Notes under the pieces: model-generated
Databases searched by the model: none
What the model was told of the DNA's origin: nothing
What the model saw: only the letters and a program-made list of their open reading frames with translations
Position numbers and translations under genes: made by a program
NCBI RefSeq assembly: GCF_000346465.2
Contig: NC_034009.1
Span: 33,769,251 to 33,833,250, forward strand
Length of the DNA stretch: 64,000 nucleotides
Reading direction: 5' to 3'
Source of the DNA: Prunus persica
Taxonomy: Eukaryota > Streptophyta > Magnoliopsida > Rosales > Rosaceae
Shown here: piece by piece, positions 36,101 through 46,632 of the stretch
Position numbering within the stretch: position 1 is the stretch's first letter
Layout of the letters: each line of letters begins with the position of its first letter

Positions 36101-37956
36101 CTGTCCTGGCATTGCCTCCCAAAGAATTTTGCAGTATGCGTGTTAGTTTAGAGTCTCTGTAAGGTACGTGTCCATTTCTTCCCTTGCTGTATCCATTGAT
36201 GATATCAAATTGATTAAGGAAACAGAAAGTAGTTAAATAAGGTTAGATAACAAAAGAGAAGTTTCAATACGCTATACAAAGCACCCCAAAGAAAACAAGT
36301 TGCTAGATATATAGACATGAAGCTGAGTGTACATTTATACAAATAAGCCCTTCTCTGGAGTATATGGAAAAACTATTGAACCTTAATTTGCGAATTACAC
36401 CTCCTAGGGTCAGTAAACTTCGATTTATGTGGCAACCTTCTTTCAATCTTGCACCAGCTGATAATGCCTGAGAAACACGCTCGCTGCCCGCAAGATCAAC
36501 AAAATTCTGCACGAAGAGTCTCATTTCTTATTCCTAATAATACCATTCTATTATATCCTTGTGAAGGAAATTTTCTTCGCTAAGGCAAGTAAGTACTTCC
36601 ATACCACAGTAGCTGCTAGTGTGCTTGAACTTTCAATGCCCAGATATTCTCGAGCAGAACTTTCAATTGTCTGTTGGATCCGTTATTCAATAAAAGAAGA
36701 AATTACAAACAAGTTCTCATGTCAAATAAGAAAGTAACTGTTTTAGTGAAAAGCATACCAGTCGCAAAATCTGATGAGATCTGGAGCTAGTTTCATTCAG
36801 AGAGGTCTCTCCTATCTTCCTTTGAGCTGCAAGAATTGAGTACCACATTTAAGAATATACTTTCCATCTAATGAAAATAGAACTAACATGAGTTCCATAT
36901 AATCCTGTGAGACAAAACTAACGCAAATGCCTTTACCTTCGCAGATGGAAAGAAGTTCCTGCAGGTGGTTCTGGTCTCTCAAAATCTCCTCCGAAAGTTT
37001 CTCGATAACAGTCCCTTTCTGTTGGTGTAGCATTAGAGAAACTTTTGATCAGTCATTTGAATTATGTTTTATATGAACATGTGTCTGTGTGAACGCACAC
37101 TCGAGCGCGTGCACGCTGATTATGAAAGGAATACATTATTCACCTCTGGATCGTCTAGGAGCCTAAGTGGACCACTGTCAGAGCTGAGGAGGTCTTTGAC
37201 AGCTTCATTATAGATCTCCATGGCAGAGAACTTCAACACAAACTCCTTATCACTATGCTGAAACACAATAAAGATTCAAATTATGCCAGGGTCAGAAAAA
37301 ACAGTCAACTTGATATAAATTGCAATTGAAGATTCTAGATATATCACTTACTTGCTCAATGTAATCATATATATCTGTAATTGCATAATCTGTAATCCCT
37401 TTCATAGTGTATGTTTTTCCACTGCTTGTTTGTCCATAGGCAAAAATGGTGGCTGGACATAATATGTATATGTTTCAGTAAAATAAGATTCTTATTACAA
37501 TCTAAATATCAGAAAACAAGGATTAGAAGATTGCTCACAGTTGATGCCGTTGATGGCTGAAAGAGCTACCTCTTTAGCTCCCTCGTCATACACCTTCCTA
37601 GTGGGACATTCCCATCCAAATACTCTGTCTATCCCCAATACATTGACCAGAAAAGGACATGAAAACAGCGTTCAGGGTCTTCAAATATTAAGAAAAATCA
37701 CTTCAAAAAATGCACATGGTACCAAAAGAAAATTTCAATTCTTAACCAGAAGAACATGAAATTTCAATTCTTTACCAAAAGAATAAGCAGAGGGAGACAT
37801 GGGGCGATCAGGGTGGCTATTGTTGTACATGACGGTGTTATTTTTGACGCACCAATCTGAAACATCGTTCTTGGTCTTTTCCTTTTGATTCAATGGTCTC
37901 AACCTAACCGAAACAAGAATTTTCTCTTCCTTCATAGGCTGCTGCTCCAGAGCCAT
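33198..37956 (-). CDS. Kinesin-like protein of the KIN-7 (NACK-type) family
   Basis: Plus-end microtubule motor; the closest known relatives work in cell division and phragmoplast expansion. Twelve exons (minus strand): 37776-37956, 37539-37628, 37352-37452, 37144-37257, 36937-37018, 36759-36826, 36605-36670, 36382-36506, 35874-36186, 34124-35647, 33751-34046 and 33198-33519, giving 1093 residues. The N-terminal motor has [12 protein letters not shown] (P-loop 97-104), SSRSH (switch I), VDLAGSER (about 237, switch II) and [10 protein letters not shown]. The neck coiled coil is [16 protein letters not shown]. The middle tail is low-complexity and holds two tandem repeats. The last 200 residues form the NACK C-terminal domain (DUF3490) with [24 protein letters not shown]. 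In Arabidopsis a kinesin of this type (At5g42490) lies next to ARC6, as here. Exact KIN-7 subgroup not decided. Confidence 0.92.
34907..35023 (-). repeat. 39-bp coding tandem repeat in the kinesin tail
   Basis: Three 13-residue units are encoded head to tail: [26 protein letters not shown] and [13 protein letters not shown]. The last two units are almost identical at DNA level, with the TCCTGCAT phrase spaced 39 bp apart. Ser/Thr-Pro sites suggest possible phosphorylation, which is inference. Confidence 0.85.
35132..35329 (-). repeat. 33-bp coding tandem repeat in the kinesin tail
   Basis: Six 11-residue units with consensus [44 protein letters not shown], then three nearly identical [10 protein letters not shown] copies. 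All are multiples of 33 bp, so expansions or contractions keep the frame. The acidic/Cys-containing repeat is not a known kinesin module. Confidence 0.9.
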
Positions 37957-39156
37957 CGCCTCTCAAATTTCCCTTTTGCTGCCAACAAAACCCAGGTATC
38001 TTTGCGAACGGAAAAAAAAACCACAGAAACTTCAAAGTCCTCCAATTTCATGTGAGAGAGTGCCTACTACAAACGTTAACGCATTTGAAAACGGGAGCTT
38101 TCACTGATGAATTTCTACATCGTTCCCAAGGTGGACCGCCATTCTAATTTCTGTCTGAAATCTCCCAAATGCAGGTTGAATGAATTTAGAAAATGAATTT
38201 TCAAATTATTATTCTAATCGTATCATATATTGCCGTCTTTTCAGCTCCAAAAGGCTTCCATTTCTAACAATGTCCTGTACGAAACAATAAGAGCAATAAA
38301 AAGTTTCAAACTTCAATTTCGAAAGGGTAATAAATCCGAGAAAATTCCACAAAACTTTAGAACTCTGCAAATTGTTTCACCGTGTGCAGCTCGCACTCCA
38401 AGTCAAAGACACAATGCCAACTAAGTACAGCAGCAGCAACAACAACGCGGTAATTCAAGGTAAATTAGACAACAAAAACAAATTCTATATCAACGAAACG
38501 GAAGACGGAACGGCCAAAACGTCGGGGATAATTGAGCGGACACTCAAATTCGAATATCGGAGGAATTTTGGCCGAACCGTAAAACCAGATGGTTCTGGCC
38601 TTGTGGAAATGAAGGCAAGAGAGAAGGAAAAGCAACGGCGCAAAACCGTTGCCTCCCTCTCTCTCGCTCTTAATCGGATTACTTCCTACCTCTGGTATAC
38701 AACCGCCAAAATCTAACAAATATGTCTTAAAAACGAAGTCCAGCTTACTATTTTGACCTTCAACTTGCTGCAATTAACGCCCCCGACAGATTAGAGCGTA
38801 GCTGTCACAGACTTTTTGTTGACTGTATATGTTACCGTTAGCCAAGTAAAAATAAAATAAAATAAAATAAATAAATAATCCTCATCTTTAGTAGGCGCGG
38901 AGAAAACCCACATCTAACTATGCTCCTTATCCAACTCGTAAAATAAGGAGATCTCTAGAAGCTCTTAAATCTGAGGAGAGAGAAAGAACTCCTAGTGGCT
39001 CCCTATAATTAAATGCTGCTTTATTTTAATGCTATTTTAAATATTTATTTAATGCTAATTATTATTATTATTTTTTATATGAAGAGGGAGCATTTAGGCC
39101 AAACCAAAAAAAGAAATAAATCATTTATGATTCCTTAAATTAAAGAGCATGGTTGG
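37957..39156. other. Promoter side of KIN-7 and spacer
   Basis: The region next to 37957 is the probable promoter and leader of the kinesin gene. A short frame at 38372-38716 has no recognisable content. A run of AAAAT-type units lies near 38849-38875. No gene supported. Confidence 0.4.
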
Positions 39157-40007
39157 TAGGCCTCATCATTTGGCCCTGGGCTTGTGGGCTGATGTGAGCC
39201 CGCCCGGCCAATTGGAAAAAAGCCCGGCCCTGCCCGATTATGCTTAAGAAAGCCCGGCTTGACCCGCCACAAAAGCCCGGCCTGTTAAACCCGCATACAT
39301 ATATAATTATGTATAAATAAGAGTTTAGGATTATGATTATATCACTTAAATCACATATATAATTTGTTTCATTTCATTTACTTTTCTTTACTTATTCCTA
39401 GTTTATAATTGGATGATTAGCACATTAATTTGTGTCAATTATTAATACAACAATTATATATATAAATAAGATGAATAACATATCATATCACCAAATATAA
39501 TCATATCACGAAACATAATCGTACCACCAAATATAATCATGTTTTTCTTGAACACATCACCAAAAATTTACATATTTATTTATACCATCCTTTAAAAAAA
39601 AATATCTTTTTGAAACTTATTATTTTTTTAAATTATTTCTTAAAACGTATTATGGTCTAATTATGATAACCTCAAAAATAATACTTGGTTTTATTATTTT
39701 TGTAGAAAATCTTATTAAGTTGTGTGACTTTATTGGGTATTTTATGAATTTGGTTTGATGTGAAAATATTGGAATTAAGTGAGTTTAATCTCAAATTTAG
39801 ACTAAAATGCCCTTATGATTAAGTTTATGATTTTTTTCGAATGAAGTAGGCCTGTTTCTGCCCGGCCCGGCCCGATGGGCTTTCTCAAACTCGGCCTATG
39901 GGTCGGGCTTGGGCTTTGAATTTTCTAAAAAATTTAACCCGGTCCGGCCCGATATTTTCTCACTCCTCTTTAAAGCCCGGCCTGGCCCGGCCCATTGACG
40001 AGCCCTA
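39157..40007. mobile_element. Non-autonomous hAT-like element, 851 bp
   Basis: The left end reads TAGGCCTCATCA and the right end, on the minus strand, TAGGGCTCGTCA (10 of 12 identical). Flanking 8-mers are ATGGTTGG (39149-39156) and ATGGTCGG (40008-40015), 7 of 8 identical, giving a good hAT target duplication. Both ends are dense in GCCCGGCC motifs while the middle is AT-rich and has no reading frame. Confidence 0.82.
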
Positions 40008-40892
40008 ATGGTCGGAGTTGAAATTTTATAAGGAGCTCCTAAAATAGCTTTCTAGTGTTTTTAGCTAAATTTTAACTAAAAAATAAGGAGCACGATTGTG
40101 AATGCTCTATGGTTCCTAAACTTTGACCCGATTCGCATTTTGGTCCCTTAATTTCCAAAATCGTTATTGTGGTCTTTCAACTTCACTTTCGTTATGACAA
40201 ATGGTCATGCCATCACTTTTGTTATATTTTGTGTTAAATACAGGGGCAAAATAGTATTTTTATATTATTTTTAATTTTCAGCATCTGAATATTCCTTTCA
40301 CCCAAAAAATAAAAATAAAAACTAAAAACCTTCCTCCTATCTTCGCCATCGGATATTTAAAAGAGTATAATTGCACGACTCTTTAAATATATATTCGAAT
40401 ATATATTGAAGGATAGGAAATGACGATTTCATGCCTGCAATTGAGGCCAACCAAAATCCCCAAATCTATTCGACCAAATATAAAATCCTTATCCTTAACT
40501 CTTCAAAATATCGTCGCGTGCAATAACTGCCATGGCACCTGTGTCAGATGAGTATCAAGAGGGAAAATGCACTACCATGCTCCCAATTTGTCCAAAAGTA
40601 GGTATATACTAGCTTATAAACTAGAAAATTTATGCCTTTTATATCTTACTCATTTAAAGGATCGTATCTTTTTATTTTTATTTTCCAAATATACAAGTTC
40701 CTCTTGATTTGGTTTGCTTCTTCTTCTTGTTGTTATTTTGGCTATGCTTTATGTGATATAAATTAAATAATTTATTAGAACCATGAAATTGAATAAAGAT
40801 TACCCAGTAACACTCCTCACAACAATGACGGAGCCATGAAATTAAATAAAGAAAATTAAATTAAAAATGTTTGAATTGACTAAATCAATAAG
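40008..40892. other. Intergenic region with repeat-like sequence
   Basis: The stretch near 40110-40260 (ATTTTGGTCCCTTAATTTCC and similar) has the look of dispersed plant repeat sequence, but I cannot assign a family or ends. No gene. Confidence 0.3.
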
Positions 40893-42228
40893 TAGAGGTG
40901 GGCACGGTCTGGTTCTCACCTCAAATCGAAATTGAAACTGGTACTATTGGTTCGGTTTGGTTTAAGCAAATTTTCTTTAAAATTGGCCGGTTCAGTTCTT
41001 ACCGGTTTCCAAGGGCGAAACTAAGAATTTTTCAATGGGTGGGCTAGCTAAAGTTATTAGCTTAAAATCTAATGATTTATTTATATATTTTTTTTGGTAC
41101 TTACAATTTCTATAGTCTTTTTAGAAAAAAAAAAGTAAACATTAAATCATATAAACTACTCTAGTTCATAGCTCCATAGACTAATTTTCAATAAGTTTTA
41201 ACATAAAACAAATAGGGTTTAACACCATAGTGGATTGAACATCCAAGGCTTTTTACCTAGATTGACCTTAGGTCCCTTTATGCATTTATATCATACATGA
41301 AAAATTATTTTATGTAAAAAATATTGACTAAGTATGAAAAATGATTTTGCGGAATAATCATTTTCTCAAGATAATTTTTTGCGGCTTTTATTCCTCACAC
41401 GTCAAATAAGAAAACTTGATTTTATGAGATTTTAGTATGAAGTATATATTGATTTAATGAGCCATCATTTTTAGCCTAAATCTTATTTTGCACTAAAACC
41501 GAATTTTCATATTTTGATTTGGTGGGAATTTAATTTTCTAGTATTTTGATTTGAATCCAAATGGAGAGTACTTCCTTATTTACATTGTAAACTTAAATAA
41601 ATAACGTAATATAAAAATAAATGAAAGTAAAATGACAAAGACATTTACTTTGAAAATGAAAATAAGGTAATTTGGTAATCTGTACACCTAGAGTGCACTA
41701 CCACCAGCTGAGCAAAGGTAATTTAAAGCACTTACAATGATTTTTCTAGTGAGAGGAGATGTAGCTGCACCTCCTTACATTTTAATAAATATATAGGTTT
41801 TATATATTTTTTCTTTAAAAAACCAAACTGGCTACAGCCCACTGTAGCTCTTAGTGTGGTTCCGCCCCTGCCAGTTCCGATTTTGAACTGAATTACTAAT
41901 TTTTTAATTTTTTTAAAAAATAAAAATGATAATAAAAAAGTTATTTTAATTAACAAATGATCTAATTCATACAATGATAATTTTTTTGAAGTAGAACTTG
42001 GAAAATTATTAATTATAAAATTTAAAATATAGCATTGGATTTTTAAAATTTGTAATAAAAAAAAAAATACAACCGGTTTTGTTTGGTGTTGTGTAAAATC
42101 GGAATTGGAACTGGTTGGAATCGATTCGGTTTGATTTCGGTCCAGGATGTTGACTTTTTTGGTCAACTAATTTTTTTTCTCCAATCCAGTTCGGTGTTCT
42201 GGTTTTCTGGTCTCGATGCCCACCCTAA
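40893..42228. mobile_element. Non-autonomous hAT-like element (outer of a nested pair)
   Basis: Ends read TAGAGGTGGGCA on the left and TTAGGGTGGGCA on the minus strand at the right, with CGGTTTGG/CCGGTTT-type subterminal motifs in both flanks. Flanking 8-mers TCAATAAG (40885-40892) and CCGATAAG (42229-42236) agree at 6 of 8. The centre is occupied by a second element at 41010-41870. Without that insert the outer copy would be about 470 bp. No transposase frame. Confidence 0.62.
41010..41870. mobile_element. Non-autonomous hAT-like element (inner, nested)
   Basis: The left end is CAAGGGCGAAACTAAG. The right end on the minus strand is CAGGGGCGGAACCACACTAAG, the common plant hAT end CAGGGGCGGA. 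Flanking 8-mers CCGGTTTC (41002-41009) and CCAGTTCC (41871-41878) agree at 6 of 8. It interrupts the ACCGGTTTC/CCAGTTCCG sequence of the outer element, so it inserted later. Confidence 0.65.
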
Positions 42229-42993
42229 CCGATAAGTGAATTTTTAGATGACCTCTGGGCCTTAAATAAGGGCCCACTATATAATTAATGCGAATATAAC
42301 AATATTCTTACCGATCGTAACTCAAATATTGTATTTTCTTATACGACATTATGAGAATTCAAGTTTGATCATTTCTTGACATGAATATGGCACAAGGAGT
42401 ATCACATATAATAGACAAATTAAGTTAGTCATTAGTGTTAAACATAAATAATTCAAACTTGGTATGAAAAAGTTGTTTAATTAGTACTATACAAATAAAG
42501 ATTCATTAATGGGGTTTAAACCATTGGAAAATGGTCTTAATTTACAGACTAGTGGTTTCAAGTTTAAACTACCATGACACTTTAATAATGTGTGTAAAAA
42601 TCATCCCTCTCTCTTATAGTTTAGATTATCGTTTGTATTTAAATAATTTGTTTTCTTTATTTTTTAAAAAGAAATTGTATAAATCATTGTATCATAGGTT
42701 CAAATTTTGTAGTTTTGCCTTTGTTATTTATAATAAGGGGTATTTTAGAGAAAAGGAAAACTACATAGCATCCTAATAATATAGGGGGAATTAAGATATT
42801 ATGAGAACTACAATTACATCAATAGATAATATAAGGAGTTAATCTATATGCTACAAAATTGATTTTTCTAAAATCATGAAAAAAAATTTATCAAGCAAGG
42901 CTAAAAAATTATCAAACAAACGCTCAAAGTTGCATCATGTAACAATTTATAGTTTTGTTAGTATTATGATCAAATGTGTTTTATTAAGTAATG
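42229..42993. other. AT-rich intergenic spacer
   Basis: No gene, RNA or transposon end that I can support. Confidence 0.35.
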
Positions 42994-43265
42994 TGTCACA
43001 TTCCGAGATCGGCTCCGCCGTAGCACGATATTGTCCGTTTTGGCCCCCCCTCTCTGGCCCTCACGGTTTTGTTTCTGGAAGCTCACGAACAACTTCCCAA
43101 TGGGTCACCCATCCTGAAATTGCTCTAGCCCCCAACTCGCTTAACTTCGGAGTTCCTACGACTCCGAAGCCAGTGAGCTCCTAAAAGGCCTCGTGCTAGA
43201 TGGATGCGGGTGTGCACATATAAGGCACATCACTCCCTCTCCGTTGGTTGATGTGAGATCTTACA
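42994..43265 (-). mobile_element. Solo LTR of a Cassandra-type TRIM retrotransposon with 5S rRNA-like sequence
   Basis: A 272-bp TG...CA unit bounded by a perfect 5-bp duplication TAATG (42989-42993 and 43266-43270). On the minus strand it starts TGTAAGATCTCAC and ends GAATGTGACA. It contains a block closely resembling the internal promoter of 5S rRNA: AACTCCGAAGTTAAGCG, then AGGATGGGTGACC and TTGGGAAGTT. This is the hallmark of Cassandra elements. No internal region or second LTR is present, so it is a solo LTR left by recombination. The 5S-like part is interrupted and is not a real 5S gene. Confidence 0.9.
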
Positions 43266-44238
43266 TAATGCATAATTGATTGGGTTGGCTTAGAATAAGA
43301 AATCTTAAACTTTTTAATTAAAAAATAAATTATAGCTTTAATTCAAAATATATGGTCACTAATAATATTCCAGATTAATTAACAATGGATTGAGTTAGTA
43401 CCATCGTATAACTAAAAAGATGGCAGTCTAGAACTTGAAAATATTCAACACATGTACAAAGTGACACGAGGCAAACTCAAAAATAGAACACCACCAACAC
43501 GATCGGCTAAGTTTACAAATGGCCACCTCTAGGGCACACTGATCAATCGCCGAGCCAGCTGGACAACAATCTTTCTTATTTATGTAAAGCTGGCGTTTTT
43601 CGTCCAAAAAAAAAAAAAAAAAAAAAAAGAAGCTGGCGTTACCTAAGCCCAAGTGCCAACAAAATACAAATATATATACTTTTAACAAAAAAGAAATTGA
43701 AAAAATAGCCTCACTAGGGCACCACCACCCATCATTATCATTCATCATTCATTCATGAGAAGCAAGCAAGGAGTGAGAACCAGTTAATAAATAAATAAAA
43801 ACAAGAGAGAAAAAGAGAGAAAACAGTGGTCGCCTCGTCTCTCTCTCTCTCTCCTATTTTCTCTTTTTCCTGGTTTCACTTTTGGGTTATCCAGCCAGAT
43901 GGCTCAGATCCAATGAAAACCAACAGGAAAACAGTTGGTACCACCACCCAACCCAAATGAAAATGAAAATGAAATGAGAACGAGAAGAAGCCCCCTCATC
44001 TCATTATTCACATAACATCATTTATAGTCTCATTAAGGATTCCAACCCCAGATTAATTAATTTTTTTAGCTAAGCCCCCTCCCTTCTACCTTCTCTTTTT
44101 GGTCCCTCACTCACTTTCCATTTATACCAATTACCTTTCCATTAATTTACACCTGTATCACTCATCTTCTTCTTCGTCTTCATCTTTTCAAACCCTACAA
44201 AATTAAAAGCTGAAATTAAAATTTGGGACAAGGGTGTA
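43266..44238. other. Intergenic region and promoter of the TPR gene
   Basis: Contains the short poly(A) insertion described separately, a TCTCTC tract at about 43838-43852 and a leader region before 44239. No other gene supported. Confidence 0.4.
43587..43640. mobile_element. Very short poly(A)-tailed retro-insertion
   Basis: The 11-mer AAGCTGGCGTT occurs at 43587-43597 and again at 43630-43640. Between the copies is TTTCGTCC followed by about 23 A residues and a G. A direct repeat of this size flanking a poly(A) tail is what LINE-type target-primed reverse transcription leaves. Here the inserted copy is truncated to almost nothing but the tail. A coincidental duplication with slippage is the alternative. 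Confidence 0.55.
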
Positions 44239-46632
44239 ATGACAACGAGAGGGAGCAGATCAGAGAAGGTCAAGAGGATTTTCCACCAATTCGATGAAAA
44301 CCATGACGGAGGTCTCAACAGAGACGAAATGGCCGCGCTCGTTGTGGCGGTAAACCCTAGGGTCAAGTTCAGTGACGAGCAGATCAATGCCATTCTCGAC
44401 GAGGTCTTCCGGACCTACGGTGACTTCATCGATGGCGAGAAGGGCCTCACCTATGAGGGCCTCTTGCGGACTTACGACGACGGTGCCGGTGACGTGGACC
44501 GTGACTTCGACGCGCTCGGTTTGGAGCTCACCTTGGACGAGACCAAAGCTTCCATGGCCTCCGAGGCCTCGTCGTCCTCGATAGTCGACGAACGCCTCGT
44601 TGAGTCGCAAAAGAAGCAGAGAACGGCGGCCTGGGCGGTGTCACCCAACCACGGGATCGTGTTCGACGACACGTGGAAGATTGTCGACGATTTAGAGATT
44701 TTGGTGAAGAGGTTGAAGGCGAAGCAAGCCAAAGATGGGAAATTGAAAGCCGACAATATCGACGCTTTTTCCGATGCCGGGTGGTCTAGAGAATTGGGAC
44801 CTTCTTCAGAGATTTCGGATAAAAGGGTATTTTGGGAAGAGTCTGGGCACGAGTATGCTGCGTTCGTTAAAGAATTGGGGGTGTTAAGGAGCCGAGCCGA
44901 TGGAGCAAGGTCACGTGAGCAGGCCTTCGATGGTCACATGGCGATTGGGAGGGTTCTGTATGAGCACCAGCTGTTCAAAGAGGCGTTGGTGAGTTTCAAG
45001 AGGGCTTGTGAATTGCAACCAGTGGATGTGAGGCCACATTTCAGAGCTGGGAACTGCTTGTATGTTCTTGGCAGATACAAAGAGGCTAAAGATGAGTTTT
45101 TGTTGGCGCTCGAGGCGGCGGAGGCCGGTGGGAACCAGTGGGCTTATTTGCTTCCACAGATTTATGTGAATCTCGGGATTGCGCTTGAAGGTGAAGGTAT
45201 GGTTTTAAGTGCTTGTGAGTATTATAGAGAAGCTGCAATTCTTTGTCCAACTCATTTTAGAGCTTTGAAACTTTTGGGTAGTGCTCTTTTTGGGGTTGGG
45301 GAATATAGAGCGGCTGTCAAGGCCTTGGAGGAGGCCATTTTTATGAAACCGGACTATGCCGATGCGCATTGTGATTTGGCTTCGGCTTTGCATGCCATGG
45401 GTGACGATGATAAGGCAATTGTGATCTTTCAGAAAGCCATTGATTTGAAACCTGGTCATGTAGATGCTTTGTACAATTTGGGTGGGCTTTATATGGATGC
45501 TGGCAGATTTCCAAGAGCTTCTGAGATGTATACTAGGGTTTTAGCTGTGTGGCCCAACCATTGGCGTGCTCAGCTTAACAAGGCTGTGTCCTTGTTAGGA
45601 GCTCGGGAAACTGAGGAAGCTAAGAAGGCTTTGAAGGAAGCATTGAAAATGACCAACAGGGTTGAATTACATGATGCCATTGCACATTTGAAGCAGCTGC
45701 AGAAGAAGAAGGTGAAGGGGAATGGGGGTGCCAATGGGGAGGGTTCGTTTGTCGTTGTGGAACCTACAAAATTTAGGACAGTTGGCGAGAGGACTACATT
45801 GAGGCAAGACTTGGCCAATGCACTTGAGATTAGGGCCTTTCAGAGGATTACCAGGTTGAGTCGTTGTGATGTGGAGTTGCTTAAGAAGGAAATGAATGAT
45901 GGCGATGTACCTGTTTCGTATTCTGGTACTGGTGTTCCTCAGAGATCCATACGCAAGCCTAACTTGGAAGAAATTCTCCGCAGGTTACTTGATTTCCTAA
46001 AACCAGAGACTTTTCAAGGAGCTGTTAAAGCCATAAACGAGAGGATACTCTCCGTCTTTGATGATACGGGCTCAGGCAGAGTGGACTTGGGCATGTTTTT
46101 TGCTGTTCTGGCTCCTATTTGCAGTGGCCTGCCAGAAAAGCGCAAACGAGTTGCATTTGATGCACTCTTGTGGCGTCCTGTGAACGAAGGTGGTGGTGCT
46201 CAGATAAGAAAAGTCGATGCCACAAGATATATCAAACTGTTGAGAGCCATATATGTTCCTTCCCATGGGGTTAGTGAAATGCTGGAACTCCATGGAGAAG
46301 ATCTTTCCATGATGTCTTTCACAGAGTTTCTTGTCATGTTTGATGACACAGATTGGGGTTTTGGTATCATGTCCACGTTGTTGAAGCTTGAAACTGGGGA
46401 CAGGAACCGTCACGGCAACCGTATCTGCTCGGTCTGCCGATATCCGATTATTGGGTCCCGTTTTAAGGAGATAAAATCTCATTTCAGTTTGTGTAATCAA
46501 TGCTACAGCGAGGGAAAGGTGCCTCCTGCCCTTAAGCAGGAAGAGTACAAATTCAGAGAATATGGAAGTGAGGCTGAAGCCATGAAAGACAAGTGCAAGT
46601 GCTTCACATTGCAATCCCATAGTGACCCATAG
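44239..46632 (+). CDS. EF-hand, TPR and C-terminal Cys-rich calcium-binding protein (At1g05150/At2g32450-like)
   Basis: Single-exon gene of 797 residues. Residues 8-30 form an EF-hand with loop DENHDGGLNRDE, which should bind calcium. Residues about 230-475 are tandem tetratricopeptide repeats (e.g. AIGRVLYEHQLFKEALVSFKRACELQP and DALYNLGGLYMDAGRFPRASEMY), a protein-binding scaffold. A second EF-like segment, FDDTGSGRVDLGMF, lies near 607. Near 729-760 is CSVCRYPIIGSRFKEI followed by CNQC, which looks like a ZZ-type zinc finger. The architecture equals the uncharacterised Arabidopsis proteins At1g05150 and At2g32450. The biochemical role and location are not known; a calcium-regulated scaffold is a reasonable inference. 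No damage. Confidence 0.93.
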   Translation: MTTRGSRSEKVKRIFHQFDENHDGGLNRDEMAALVVAVNPRVKFSDEQINAILDEVFRTYGDFIDGEKGLTYEGLLRTYDDGAGDVDRDFDALGLELTLDETKASMASEASSSSIVDERLVESQKKQRTAAWAVSPNHGIVFDDTWKIVDDLEILVKRLKAKQAKDGKLKADNIDAFSDAGWSRELGPSSEISDKRVFWEESGHEYAAFVKELGVLRSRADGARSREQAFDGHMAIGRVLYEHQLFKEALVSFKRACELQPVDVRPHFRAGNCLYVLGRYKEAKDEFLLALEAAEAGGNQWAYLLPQIYVNLGIALEGEGMVLSACEYYREAAILCPTHFRALKLLGSALFGVGEYRAAVKALEEAIFMKPDYADAHCDLASALHAMGDDDKAIVIFQKAIDLKPGHVDALYNLGGLYMDAGRFPRASEMYTRVLAVWPNHWRAQLNKAVSLLGARETEEAKKALKEALKMTNRVELHDAIAHLKQLQKKKVKGNGGANGEGSFVVVEPTKFRTVGERTTLRQDLANALEIRAFQRITRLSRCDVELLKKEMNDGDVPVSYSGTGVPQRSIRKPNLEEILRRLLDFLKPETFQGAVKAINERILSVFDDTGSGRVDLGMFFAVLAPICSGLPEKRKRVAFDALLWRPVNEGGGAQIRKVDATRYIKLLRAIYVPSHGVSEMLELHGEDLSMMSFTEFLVMFDDTDWGFGIMSTLLKLETGDRNRHGNRICSVCRYPIIGSRFKEIKSHFSLCNQCYSEGKVPPALKQEEYKFREYGSEAEAMKDKCKCFTLQSHSDP

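Noticed and set aside
38372..38716. 114-codon frame upstream of the kinesin gene
   Set aside because: No recognisable domain, biased composition, and it lies in the kinesin's probable promoter.
42994..43265. 5S rRNA gene
   Set aside because: The 5S-like blocks are embedded in a TG...CA unit with a 5-bp duplication and the sequence between blocks diverges, so it is a Cassandra LTR.
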